Assembly: GCA_003136575.1 (NCBI GenBank)
Contig: PLEX01000164.1
Coordinates: 1 to 42,944, forward strand
Source of the DNA: Bryobacterales bacterium
GTDB taxonomy: Bacteria > Acidobacteriota > Terriglobia > Bryobacterales > Bryobacteraceae
Direction of reading: 5' to 3'
Length of the DNA: 42,944 nucleotides
Part shown: positions 7,595 to 15,403 of the stretch, in pieces
Position numbering within the stretch: position 1 is the first letter of the stretch
Layout of the letters: each line of letters starts with the position of its first letter
The notes under the pieces: model-generated
Databases searched by the model: none
Seen by the model: the letters and a program-made list of their open reading frames with translations, nothing else
Told to the model about the DNA's origin: nothing
Program-made: the position numbers and the translations under genes

Positions 7595-7772
7595 AGCCTT
7601 TAAACTGGAGGCAGTTACAGCGTCCGCGACGAAGCAACCGGTCCACAGGAAGATGGTCCCGTCACTGATAACGGAACCTGCAATATTGACAACGGTCGAT
7701 TCAGCATTCGGCCACCTCACGCGGTCTACTACAGGAACTCATCTTTTCTGGACCACCTCCTTCTTCAGTGAT
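7595..7772 (-). ncRNA. Candidate structured leader RNA upstream of rpmE
   Basis: Downstream of a strong minus-strand promoter the transcript can fold in several ways that support each other. GGTCCA and AAGATG (7754-7740) pair exactly with CATCTT and TGGACC (7655-7640), giving about 12 bp with a small internal loop. Just 5' of the 3' arm, GGTTCCGT pairs with ACGGGACC as an 8-bp hairpin with one wobble (about 7683-7656). Farther out, GGAGG (about 7761-7757) can pair with CCTCC (7601-7605). This fits a cis-regulatory RNA for L31 or a stand-alone small RNA. L31 leader RNAs are known in other phyla. Only base pairing within this one sequence supports it, not covariation. Confidence 0.55.
7701..7742 (-). 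CDS. Possible 13-codon leader peptide
   Basis: An ATG 9 nt after a near-perfect AGGAGG ribosome-binding site opens a 13-codon frame MSSCSRPREVAEC followed by TGA. It begins about 30 nt downstream of the predicted transcription start. Two cysteine and three serine codons stand out for a leader peptide. Against it, the AGGAGG and the ATG both fall inside the predicted leader helices, so the purine block may serve RNA folding rather than translation. Confidence 0.3.
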   Translation of the reverse strand: MSSCSRPREVAEC

Positions 7773-7778
7773 ACCTTC

Positions 7779-7807
7779 AAAGTACGCCCGCGCTTCCGCT
7801 TTGTCAA
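7779..7807 (-). promoter_or_regulatory. Sigma-70-type promoter of the rpmE leader
   Basis: On the minus strand TTGACA (7807-7802) and TACTTT (7784-7779) are separated by exactly 17 bp. The -35 is a perfect consensus match. Transcription should start near 7772 and run leftward through the folded leader to rpmE, giving an untranslated region of roughly 310 nt. Confidence 0.75.
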
Positions 7808-7909
7808 GAACAAAAATTGGAAACAATGTTTTATCCGAATGCTGCGTTGAAAGGGTGACAAATCGTTTCCCTTTGAAGCGCGCAAAACGCGTGCTCTGAG
7901 AACCTTTGA

Positions 7910-8671
7910 TCAGCGCAGGTACGTCGCGCGATTGATCGCCGCCCACAGCCGAATAGCGAGCGTCGCGACCGCGGCGCTGACCGTCGAAATCGTCAGGAAC
8001 CACACCAGCCAGGATAGCGACGCACCCGCGATATCGACCGGCGATTGCGGGTAGTCGACCTCCACCCACAAGACGCCAGGCGAATTCTCACGGCGCGGAA
8101 GCAACGCGAGTGTCCGCTCGCCGGCGGCGATGCTCCGGATGACGACGGCCGAATCGGCGCCTCGGCCGGGAGGGAAGAAGCGCAGTGTTCCGCGCACGCC
8201 CAATCGCGGGCGAACACGCCAGACGATCTGTCGCTCGGCAAAAACCCGCACCGGCGGAGTCTCGATTTCGATTCCCGGCGGCGCCTGAATGACGAACTGC
8301 GTGTCGTCCTCCCGCAGATCGCGTGGCATCTGCAGGGTGACGATAGCGCTGTGCCCGATGGCAAGGGGACTCCGGCTGTAAACGGAATCGAGCGGCGCGT
8401 AGAGAACGGCAAACGGCAATGTCAACATCAGGACGGGTTTCGCGATCAGCGCGAGGAAACGCGCGTTGTCCACGATGAGGTCCTTCTGTGCGTTCCAGAC
8501 CAATGCGGGTTCTTCAGAGTAGAGGCGAATCTCCATCAGATGCGCATACATCCGTTTGCGAACAGCCCGCAGAGCGGCGTGATCGGTGAAGCGCCGGAAT
8601 ACAAACCAGGTGAGCAGCCCCCAGATGGCGCTGACAGCGGCAAGGCTCCAGCCGATTATCGCGGGCGTCAC
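7910..8671 (-). CDS. Hypothetical membrane protein with extracytoplasmic domain
   Basis: The 253-residue protein has an N-terminal membrane helix (about 5-26), a short basic cytoplasmic stretch, a second helix near 70-92, a beta-rich central region (about 95-210; LQMPRDLREDD, PPGIEIETPPVRVFA) and a C-terminal helix near 217-240. I do not recognise a family. It starts with a GTG that overlaps the TGA of the upstream small gene by 4 bp, so the two are probably coupled. The beta region with repeated short hydrophobic strands could be an immunoglobulin-like sensor domain; that is speculation from composition. Confidence 0.6.
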   Translation of the reverse strand: MTPAIIGWSLAAVSAIWGLLTWFVFRRFTDHAALRAVRKRMYAHLMEIRLYSEEPALVWNAQKDLIVDNARFLALIAKPVLMLTLPFAVLYAPLDSVYSRSPLAIGHSAIVTLQMPRDLREDDTQFVIQAPPGIEIETPPVRVFAERQIVWRVRPRLGVRGTLRFFPPGRGADSAVVIRSIAAGERTLALLPRRENSPGVLWVEVDYPQSPVDIAGASLSWLVWFLTISTVSAAVATLAIRLWAAINRATYLR

Positions 8672-8856
8672 TCCAGATAACCCAGCCCTCGGAGCCGACG
8701 CTCGGCTTCCTGTGCCGCCTCCGCTTGCTCGAGCCGCGAAAGTTCCCGTTCGATAAGGTGCTCAACGAATTCCTGCGGCGAACTGTAGCCAGCGCCGGCG
8801 GCGTAGTCTTCAACGCGTTTCCACAGATCGGAATCGAGTTTAAGCGATTTGGCCAT
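8668..8856 (-). CDS. Small ribbon-helix-helix-like protein
   Basis: Sixty-two residues: MAKSLKLDSDLWKRVEDYA followed by GYSSPQEFVEHLIERELSR. The order of a short basic strand and two helices resembles the ribbon-helix-helix (MetJ/Arc) fold of small DNA-binding proteins and antitoxins; a coiled Glu/Ala-rich tail follows. The ATG at 8856 is chosen because the frame upstream overlaps the phosphatase gene. It lies 8 bp after the phosphatase stop and overlaps the next gene by 4 bp (GTGA). No toxin is evident, so a regulatory or scaffold role in this trio is only inferred. Confidence 0.7.
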   Translation of the reverse strand: MAKSLKLDSDLWKRVEDYAAGAGYSSPQEFVEHLIERELSRLEQAEAAQEAERRLRGLGYLE

Positions 8857-8864
8857 GATCGTTC

Positions 8865-10802
8865 TCAGTAAACCATTCTTCCGGTCATCGCCGCGTCCGG
8901 CGCCGCGCCAAACTCCTTCAGAACCGTCACCGTCAAATCCTTCAGTTGCGGATCGGCCAGCCTTGGCCGCAGGGTGCCCAGCAACACGCCGGGAACCGCC
9001 GCAGCCGAAATGCAATGGTCGGCGATCCACGGATCGTTGTTCTCGTGGACAATATTCGCGGGAATGCCGCCGAGCGCCGTTTCCCACGAAGCCCGATAAC
9101 CTGGCGCATAACCCACAATCAGATCCGGGGCGTAGCGGCTGGCCGATTTCCCGATGGCGGTGACGTCCGCGATCGCACTCCGACCCGTGTCGGGATCGCG
9201 GAACTCCCGCAGGCGCCGCCCGATTTCCGTTATGAGCGCCGCCTGTTCCGCTCCCGGTGCAACAATTCCATGCTCCTCGCGGCCCGCAAGGTTGATGTAG
9301 AGGGCATTCAACCCCATGGCGTACGCCTTCGTTCTTTTCCAGTCTATACTCGCGAGAGTATCCTCGTCCCCGCCCGTGGCTGCCGCGCCGCCACGCGGAT
9401 TCAAGACGAGAAATCCCTCCTGCAACAGCCAGGTGTTGAGGTTAAACGCGCGGTCGAAGGCGGCGAAACCGTGGTCGGACATCACGATTACCGTGGCGTT
9501 GCCTGCGCGTCCGAGCACGGTGCCGATATCGGCGTCCACTTTCCGGTAGGTTCGGAGCAATTCATCGTCGTGCCTGCCCCATAGCACGTGCGAGTCCTGG
9601 TCGACTTCGGAGAAGTAGAAGAACAGAAAGCCGCCCTTGAAGCGATCGAGCGAATCGCGCAGCATCGCGGTATGTTCCGCGCCGACGATGCGACTCTGCC
9701 GCAGATATTCCGGCAGGTCGAACACGCCCTGGCGCAGCGCCGCTGTGTCTTCTTCTATCCCTTGCGTGTAGTACGAACCGACGCGATCCGCCAGTTCGCG
9801 GCCGTAACTCGCGGGTGCCGACACTGGCAGAGCGGGATCGGCGGGATCGATATTCAGCGGCGACCGGTAGATGCGGATTCCGGGCGACAGTTGCTGCACG
9901 TACAAACGGAACATTCCCGATGCGCCCGCTACGTCGCCGAGGAAAGGAAAACGGACGTGAATCCATGGTGACCATTCGCCCTGCTTCAATACAAACTGCT
10001 GGTCCCCTATCCGGAAACGCGCGGCCAAGGCGTTTTCGTCGATGTCTGCGACAAGATCCAGTTCCGTGCGGCGACCGTCGCGCCGCAGCGTGTTCGGCGG
10101 ACCGGAGACCGGAAGAATCACGCGATGATTGCTGGCGGTAACCGGAACGATTCTTCCGCCGGAAACGTCACTGGCCGACTGCGAGGGATCGTCGGTGTAG
10201 AAAGTGAAGGTGCCGAACGTTCCTTCAAGATCCGGCGTGCCCATGCCGGCGATGGCGAGTCCTGCGCCTTCGACCGGCGGGTAGTTCGTGGGCATCCGAA
10301 CGACCGTCACCGGAACCCCCGCGGCCGACAGAATCTCCCAGAACGTGCGGCCGTTCCTGAAGGACCGCACTCTCGCAGCGGAGAGCGGCAGAACCCATGG
10401 CCCGATGGAGAACGTGTGCGCCGGTCCGATGACCTGCGCCATGGAGGACATCGGTTGCAGAGTGGAGGGATCGCGATGAACGAAGTCGAACAGGCCGTGT
10501 TGCGCTGGGTCGGTGCCCGTGATGAAACTCGACCATGCGACGGGGCTCTGCGGCGGAGTGGTCGTGGCGAGACGAGACAGTCCGCCCTGGTCGCGCAGGC
10601 TTCGGAGGTTAGGCAGATCGTCCCAGTGGCGTTCCAGGAAATTGGGGTCCATTCCGTCTACGCCGATCACGATGAGGGATTTGCCGGTGAAGGCGGGGTG
10701 CGTGCGCCCGCAGGCGCCCGACAGTACCGCTGACGCGATCACGAGGAGAAACGCAGTGGGGCAGGCGGTTTGGCGTTCTCTCTTGATTCTCGTCTGTTTC
10801 AA
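8865..10802 (-). CDS. Lipoprotein alkaline phosphatase / nucleotide pyrophosphatase-type enzyme
   Basis: The product (about 645 residues from a TTG at 10802) belongs to the alkaline phosphatase superfamily, type I phosphodiesterase/nucleotide pyrophosphatase branch. A leader TAFLLVIASAVLSGAC ends in a lipobox with Cys31, so it should be anchored on the outside. Metal and catalytic features are VIGVDGMDPNFL (Asp49), SPVAWSSFITG (nucleophile region), FYFSEVDQDSH, VIVMSDHGFAAF and a late NDPWIADHCIS. An upstream in-frame ATG at 10976 lies inside the divergent ATPase gene and is unlikely. The TTG has no clear ribosome-binding site, so the exact start is uncertain. The substrate is unknown; the class includes phosphodiesterases and phosphoglycerol hydrolases. 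Confidence 0.85.
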   Translation of the reverse strand: MKQTRIKRERQTACPTAFLLVIASAVLSGACGRTHPAFTGKSLIVIGVDGMDPNFLERHWDDLPNLRSLRDQGGLSRLATTTPPQSPVAWSSFITGTDPAQHGLFDFVHRDPSTLQPMSSMAQVIGPAHTFSIGPWVLPLSAARVRSFRNGRTFWEILSAAGVPVTVVRMPTNYPPVEGAGLAIAGMGTPDLEGTFGTFTFYTDDPSQSASDVSGGRIVPVTASNHRVILPVSGPPNTLRRDGRRTELDLVADIDENALAARFRIGDQQFVLKQGEWSPWIHVRFPFLGDVAGASGMFRLYVQQLSPGIRIYRSPLNIDPADPALPVSAPASYGRELADRVGSYYTQGIEEDTAALRQGVFDLPEYLRQSRIVGAEHTAMLRDSLDRFKGGFLFFYFSEVDQDSHVLWGRHDDELLRTYRKVDADIGTVLGRAGNATVIVMSDHGFAAFDRAFNLNTWLLQEGFLVLNPRGGAAATGGDEDTLASIDWKRTKAYAMGLNALYINLAGREEHGIVAPGAEQAALITEIGRRLREFRDPDTGRSAIADVTAIGKSASRYAPDLIVGYAPGYRASWETALGGIPANIVHENNDPWIADHCISAAAVPGVLLGTLRPRLADPQLKDLTVTVLKEFGAAPDAAMTGRMVY

Positions 10803-10901
10803 CCGTTCACAGTATCGCAGGGATGGAGGTGCGGGTCTGCCTTCTAACGATTCGACGAACTGATCGCACTTTTCGTACCGGAAGCTGCTATCATCTGGAC
10901 A

Positions 10902-10939
10902 GAAATATTGATCAAGTGTGATTTTTTCACGATAACGCA
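10902..10939 (+). promoter_or_regulatory. Promoter and hairpin directly before the RloA-like gene
   Basis: TTGATC (10908-10913) and GATAAC (10931-10936) with a 17-bp spacer resemble a sigma-70 promoter whose -10 box ends only 3 bp before the ATG, which would give a leaderless message. An alternative pair TGGACA/TGATTT lies slightly upstream. A short inverted repeat GTGA-N5-TCAC (10918-10930) lies inside the spacer and could be an operator. No ribosome-binding site is visible. Confidence 0.4.
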
Positions 10940-12298
10940 ATGATTGTTTCATTTTCAGTAGCCAACTTCCGGTCATTCTCTTCGGAGGAAACCTTTTCGA
11001 TGGTTGCCAGCAATCGTCTGGCAGGACGCCATGAGGACCATGCGGTCCCGATTCCCGGCTCAGATGAGCGGGTGCTGCGGACGGCAGTTCTGTACGGCGC
11101 GAATGGAGCCGGAAAATCGAATTTGTTCAAGGCGCTTAGCTACCTGAAAGCGGTTGCGCTGGACACGCGCGCGAGGAATAGCGGGACGGGGCGCGAGGCA
11201 TTCCGTTTTGGCGAAGCAACTGATGCGCCGACAACGTTTGATCTGCAATTCATCGCCGGGAACAAGCTCTATCGGTTCGGCATGAAAATTGACGACGAGA
11301 GGATTCTCGAGGAATGGCTAGTGTTGGTTGACGGCAATCGCGAAAAGCCGTTATACGAGCGGACTACGACTGCCGATGGGGCGGTAAGCATCCGGGCATC
11401 GGGTCTTGATGGCATCAGGGTTCGCGCACTCGCGACGGTTGGCGGCCCGCAGAATCAATGTTTCCTCGCGACGTTGCAGGCGAATCTTGAACCGCCGGAC
11501 TTCGGCGACGAGCTGCGGGACGTTATCGACTGGTTCAGGAACGGCCTGCGGCTCATCGCGCCGTCCGATATCATGGCTACTCTGGGACACTCTCTTGCAC
11601 GGCATCCGGACCTGCTCAGCTTCGCCGGGGATTTCCTCAAAGCATCCTCTACCGGGGTCGATCACCTGCAGATCAGCAGAGGCGCTGTCACGCAGGAAGA
11701 GATGACCCGCTTGCTGACGGACCGCTACCGTTCGCGGGGAGTTGAGAGGCCGGCCGACCAGAACGGCACGGCGATTTTCACCCTCGGTGAGGGCGACACA
11801 ATCGTGGCGACAAGGTCCAGCGGTATGGAGCGCATCACCATCCAGAGCGCCCACGAGCATCAGCCGGGTAACGTGGTCTCGATGGATCTCGGCGAAGAAT
11901 CCGACGGAACACGGCGTCTTCTGGACCTGATACCTGCGCTACATGACTTACACACCCGCGGCGGTGTCTATTTCATCGACGAAATCGACCGGAGCCTGCA
12001 CCCGATGCTGGTGAGGAACTTCGTGGAGCATTTCCTGCGGTCATGCGATCGCAGCCAGCGCCAACTTATCATGACGACACACGAATCCAACCTGCTCGAT
12101 CAGGAACTCCTTCGACGCGACGAAATCTGGTTCGCGGAGAAGGATCCCGCCGGAGCGACTCATATCTATTCGCTGATGGATTTCAAAGTCCGCAACGACC
12201 TGGAAATCCGCAAACACTATCTGCAGGGCCGGTTCGGCGCGGTTCCCTACCTGGGCGACCCGGGGCGCTTGCCCGCCGAGACGAATCAGACCGCATGA
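10940..12298 (+). CDS. RloA/AbiLi-like AAA ATPase (defence)
   Basis: This 452-residue ATPase is of the COG1106/RloA type, related to the ABC/SMC/OLD ATPase group. The N-terminus MIVSFSVANFRSFSSEE is the usual start of the family and includes the nucleotide-sensing strand. Walker A GANGAGKS is at 53-60. A signature-like EESDGTRRLLDLIPAL is near 317-332, Walker B VYFIDEIDRSLHP near 342-354, and the His switch MTTHESNLLDQ follows. Its stop overlaps the start of an RloB-like gene (ATGA), the order known from RloA/RloB and from AbiL phage-exclusion loci. Function in anti-phage defence is inferred from family and pairing. Confidence 0.88.
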   Translation: MIVSFSVANFRSFSSEETFSMVASNRLAGRHEDHAVPIPGSDERVLRTAVLYGANGAGKSNLFKALSYLKAVALDTRARNSGTGREAFRFGEATDAPTTFDLQFIAGNKLYRFGMKIDDERILEEWLVLVDGNREKPLYERTTTADGAVSIRASGLDGIRVRALATVGGPQNQCFLATLQANLEPPDFGDELRDVIDWFRNGLRLIAPSDIMATLGHSLARHPDLLSFAGDFLKASSTGVDHLQISRGAVTQEEMTRLLTDRYRSRGVERPADQNGTAIFTLGEGDTIVATRSSGMERITIQSAHEHQPGNVVSMDLGEESDGTRRLLDLIPALHDLHTRGGVYFIDEIDRSLHPMLVRNFVEHFLRSCDRSQRQLIMTTHESNLLDQELLRRDEIWFAEKDPAGATHIYSLMDFKVRNDLEIRKHYLQGRFGAVPYLGDPGRLPAETNQTA

Positions 12299-12951
12299 GT
12301 TTGTTCGAGCGTAAAGCCCGTCCGCTTACGAGGGATGTCGCGAGCCTGCGCGACGACCGCCTCTTCATCGTTGCCTGCGACGATACTTTCGCACCCAAAC
12401 AGTATTTCGATTTTTTTCGCATCACACGAGTAAAGATTCACGTTGTTCCAACGACGGACGGCACGTCGGCCGCTGCCCACGTTCTCGACAGACCGCTTCA
12501 GTTCGATCATGAGCCGGACGACGAGTTGTGGATGCTGCTGGATACCGACCATTGTGCCCAGGGGACCCACTTGCAGGGATTCGTGACGGCCCTTCGCGAC
12601 GCAAAACAAAAAGGCGTCAACGTCGCGTTGAGCAAGCCATGTTTTGAACTCTGGCTCCTGTTCCATCACCAGCACGAATCGTCGGTGGGGGAGTTGTCGA
12701 CAGCCGCCGACGTCGAGGTACAGCTAAGAGCCCACCTCGGCGCGTATAACAAGACAAGGCTGAACGCAGCGCACTATCCGCTGGAGTCCGTGGTTGAAGC
12801 GCACACCCGAGCCAGCAGACTGGACGCAGCCGTCGTGGGCGGCGACATCCCCGCGGCGAACACAAGTCGCGTTTACCGACTCCTTGAGGCCATTGTCCAA
12901 AAGGCGCTTCCTTCGCAGCTCCCGCCACCGCTGAGAGACATTCACCGATGA
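12295..12951 (+). CDS. RloB-family (AbiLii-like) protein
   Basis: The 218-residue partner of the upstream ATPase. RloB proteins have a Toprim-like core. Here LFIVACDDTFAPKQYF (about 23-38) holds the first acidic position, ELWMLLDTDHC (about 77-88) gives the DxD, and SKPCFELWLLFH (near 113-124) is the most characteristic RloB block. The acidic residue of the first strand is Asp rather than the more common Glu. The start codon overlaps the ATPase stop by 4 bp, and its own stop overlaps the next gene by 4 bp. It probably acts as a nuclease or nucleic-acid-processing effector controlled by the ATPase; this is family-level inference. Confidence 0.85.
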   Translation: MSLFERKARPLTRDVASLRDDRLFIVACDDTFAPKQYFDFFRITRVKIHVVPTTDGTSAAAHVLDRPLQFDHEPDDELWMLLDTDHCAQGTHLQGFVTALRDAKQKGVNVALSKPCFELWLLFHHQHESSVGELSTAADVEVQLRAHLGAYNKTRLNAAHYPLESVVEAHTRASRLDAAVVGGDIPAANTSRVYRLLEAIVQKALPSQLPPPLRDIHR

Positions 12952-13718
12952 ATTATCAAACCACCTTCGCCCCATTCTTCGACCAGCTTGCCGACGCCGC
13001 TGGTGTCATCGCGCTCCGGTACTTCCGCGGCGTTCTGCCCGTGGATGAAAAACAAGATCGCAGCCCCGTAACGCAGGCCGATCGCGAGATCGAACAGGCA
13101 CTGCGCCGCATGATCGGCGCGGCGTTCCCGGACCACGGAATTATCGGCGAAGAATACGGCAAAGACAGGCCCGATGCCGAGTTCGTCTGGGTGATCGACC
13201 CCATCGACGGCACCCGCGCCTTCATGATGGGCAAGCCCTTGTTCGGCACCATTATCGGGCTCCTGCACCATGGCAAGCCCGTGGTCGGGCTCGTGGATCA
13301 GGCCTTCACAAGAGAGCGTTGGTTCGGCATAACGGACAGCCTCGCCACGTTCAATGGCCAGCCTATTCGCGTGGCGGCGCCGCGTCCTTTGAACGTCGCA
13401 CGCCTGTACGTCGGCGCGCCGGAAACGTTTAGCGGACCCGGCTACGAAAAGTACCTCACCCTCTGCCAAACGGCGCGCTGGCTGCAATACGGCTGCGATT
13501 GCTATGCTTACGGCGTCGCCGCGATGGGATGGGCGGACGCGGTGATCGAACGCGGACTGGGACTGCACGATGTCGTCGGCCTCGCGCCGATTCTCACGGG
13601 AGCCGGCGGCGTAATGACCGATTGGCACGGGCGTCCGATCACCCTCGGTTTCGACGGCATGGCCGTCGCCGCGAGTTGCCAGGAATTAGCGCAGGAAATC
13701 CTGCGTATCGTCGCCTGA
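12948..13718 (+). CDS. Inositol monophosphatase-family phosphatase (HisN-like)
   Basis: A 256-residue Mg-dependent phosphatase of the IMPase/FBPase/CysQ superfamily. Metal-site motifs are all present: PVTQADREIE (about 41-50), IIGEEYG (about 65-71), WVIDPIDGTRAF (about 81-92) and GLHDVVGLAPIL (about 204-215). The closest functional class is histidinol-phosphatase HisN, judged by GEE and DPIDGTRAF spacing; 3'-phosphoadenosine phosphatase or inositol phosphatase is also possible. The ATG overlaps the RloB stop (ATGA), so it is translated from the defence message. That coupling is unexpected for a biosynthetic enzyme. Confidence 0.85.
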   Translation: MNYQTTFAPFFDQLADAAGVIALRYFRGVLPVDEKQDRSPVTQADREIEQALRRMIGAAFPDHGIIGEEYGKDRPDAEFVWVIDPIDGTRAFMMGKPLFGTIIGLLHHGKPVVGLVDQAFTRERWFGITDSLATFNGQPIRVAAPRPLNVARLYVGAPETFSGPGYEKYLTLCQTARWLQYGCDCYAYGVAAMGWADAVIERGLGLHDVVGLAPILTGAGGVMTDWHGRPITLGFDGMAVAASCQELAQEILRIVA

Positions 13719-13745
13719 GCTCGCCGACGCACGGGGCGCGACGTC

Positions 13746-14699
13746 TTAAATCGAAGTCGGCTCGGCATTCCGAAGTTCCGCAGCTTTCTCTTCCGCGACC
13801 GTATCGTTCAGGAATAGCCCGGTCCCCGACTCCACGCCGGCAAGGTACTTGATCTTCTCCCGGCTGCGCTGAATCGGGAAAAACTCGATGTGGAAGTGGA
13901 AATACGGATGTTCGCCGCGGGCGGGCCTCTGTCGCACCATCATCATCAGCGGAATCGGAAAACCCCAGAGATTGTCGTACTTCATGCGCACAGCTTTGAT
14001 CACCCGGCCGAGTTCTTCGCGCTCGGCCACATTAAGATCCGGCAACGACTCTGCATGACGCCTCGGATAGATCTGCATTTCACCCGGCCATCGCGCGTGG
14101 AAGGGCACGAAAGCGACAAAGCTCTCCGTTTCGACTACGATACGACTTTCCGCCGTCAGTTCATCAGCCAGCAGCCGGCAGTACAGACACTCCGACCCGC
14201 GCTCCCTGTGCGTCCGCGCCGAATCCAGTTCCCGTTGCACCAGCGGTGGCACCATCGGAAGCGCGTAAATCTGTCCATGCGGATGTGGCATCGTGACGCC
14301 GATCGCTTCGCCGGCATTTTCGAAAATGTGCAGATACGCGATGTCGGGATTGGCGAATAGCTGATCTGTGCGCTCACGCCACAACTCCACAACTTTCGCC
14401 CAGTGATCGGCCGGCATCGCGGACGGCGTCAGGTTGTGGTCGGGGTGATAGAGGACCACGTCGCATGCGCCGCGTCCGCCGGTTTTCGCGAACAGTCCGG
14501 GCACGTCTTCGAATGGCGGATGACTCGGGCTGAATGCTGCAAAATCGTTGGAATAGAGCAGCGTGTCGTAGTGCGTCGGCACTTTCCCCAAGCCCGGACA
14601 GAACGGACACCAGTCCTTCGGCATTTGCGGCCGATTTTGCCTCGCCGCCGCAACGGAAACCCACTCCCGCAGCAGCGGATGCCAGCGTAGCTCGCTCAC
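13746..14699 (-). CDS. galT: Galactose-1-phosphate uridylyltransferase
   Basis: GalT exchanges UMP between UDP-glucose and galactose-1-phosphate in the Leloir pathway. The 317-residue product has RWHPLLREWVSVAAAR, the zinc pair CPFCPG (Cys31, Cys34), GEAIGVTMPHPHGQIYA with the catalytic HPH triad near residue 140, and a C-terminal FHIEFFPI block. The start is a GTG at 14699 that overlaps the TGA of the preceding gene by 4 bp; the longer upstream frame only shadows that gene. It is the last gene of a leftward eight-gene run. No galK or galE is seen, although a PfkB-type sugar kinase is in the same run. Confidence 0.93.
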   Translation of the reverse strand: MSELRWHPLLREWVSVAAARQNRPQMPKDWCPFCPGLGKVPTHYDTLLYSNDFAAFSPSHPPFEDVPGLFAKTGGRGACDVVLYHPDHNLTPSAMPADHWAKVVELWRERTDQLFANPDIAYLHIFENAGEAIGVTMPHPHGQIYALPMVPPLVQRELDSARTHRERGSECLYCRLLADELTAESRIVVETESFVAFVPFHARWPGEMQIYPRRHAESLPDLNVAEREELGRVIKAVRMKYDNLWGFPIPLMMMVRQRPARGEHPYFHFHIEFFPIQRSREKIKYLAGVESGTGLFLNDTVAEEKAAELRNAEPTSI

Positions 14700-15403
14700 A
14701 GGCTGCGGACGGGGAAGGCGACAATGTCGTCGATCCTCATCGTCTCCTTCACCACGAAAGGCTCGCCGTACTTCACGCCGATCAGGTTGCCGTAAAAGCG
14801 CGCGATGGCGGCGAGGCGCTCGCGAATCTCCGCCTCGTCGGGGAAAAGGTGCTCGCCTTCTTTCAAAGAACCGTACTGCGACCGGTAGGCGAACAACGAT
14901 TCCATCCGCTTCTCGAAATAGCGCGAAATATCCACCACGAAAGACGGCGTCACATTTGCGTAGATGGACGAATAGACGATCTTGTGCGGCCGGTGCGGTT
15001 CGGTGTACTGATCGATCTTTCTCAGGCCTGCGAGGAAACAAGCCTCGTAGCCGATCTCCGAGGCGCGATAGTGGTCGGGATGCCGTCCCGTCCAGTACGG
15101 CAGAATCACGGTTTTCGGCCGCAATTCACGAATGCGATGCGCAACCGTCATGCGGCCTGCCATGGAATTCTCCAGGCGCGCGTCGGGAAAGTGCAGATTC
15201 TCGCGATGGGCAACGCTCAGCACTCGCGCCGCGGCCTCGGACTCCGCCACGCGAATTTCCGGCGAGCCGCGCGTACCCATATCGCCCGCCGTCAAATCGA
15301 TGATGCCGGTTATGTACCCGGCCTCGGCCATGCGGAGGAGGGTCCCGCCGCAGGTTTGCTCCACGTCGTCGGGGTGGGCGGCGATGGCGAGAACGTCTAC
15401 CAT
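14696..15403 (-). CDS. bshB1: LmbE/PIG-L deacetylase, BshB1-like (bacillithiol synthesis)
   Basis: A 235-residue zinc deacetylase. AHPDDVE at 9-15 provides metal ligands, and TGRHPDHYRASEIGYEACF near 108-126 the later His. The block DLTAGDMGTRGSPEIRVAE and RENLHFPD matches BshB1, which removes acetate from GlcNAc-malate on the way to bacillithiol, better than generic LmbE proteins. The start at 15403 has GGGAGG 5-6 nt upstream and lies 7 bp inside the end of the rhomboid gene. Bacillithiol genes bshA and bshC are not in the window, so the pathway is inferred from this gene alone. Confidence 0.85.
   Translation of the reverse strand: MVDVLAIAAHPDDVEQTCGGTLLRMAEAGYITGIIDLTAGDMGTRGSPEIRVAESEAAARVLSVAHRENLHFPDARLENSMAGRMTVAHRIRELRPKTVILPYWTGRHPDHYRASEIGYEACFLAGLRKIDQYTEPHRPHKIVYSSIYANVTPSFVVDISRYFEKRMESLFAYRSQYGSLKEGEHLFPDEAEIRERLAAIARFYGNLIGVKYGEPFVVKETMRIDDIVAFPVRSL

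Noticed and set aside
7496..7720. 74-codon minus-strand frame in the rpmE leader
   Set aside because: Starts with GTG inside the short frame, passes through both hairpins and has no ribosome-binding site of its own.
7701..8069. 122-codon minus-strand frame running from the membrane-protein gene into the rpmE leader
   Set aside because: Its first half lies inside the end of the membrane-protein gene in another frame and its second half is the promoter and folded leader.
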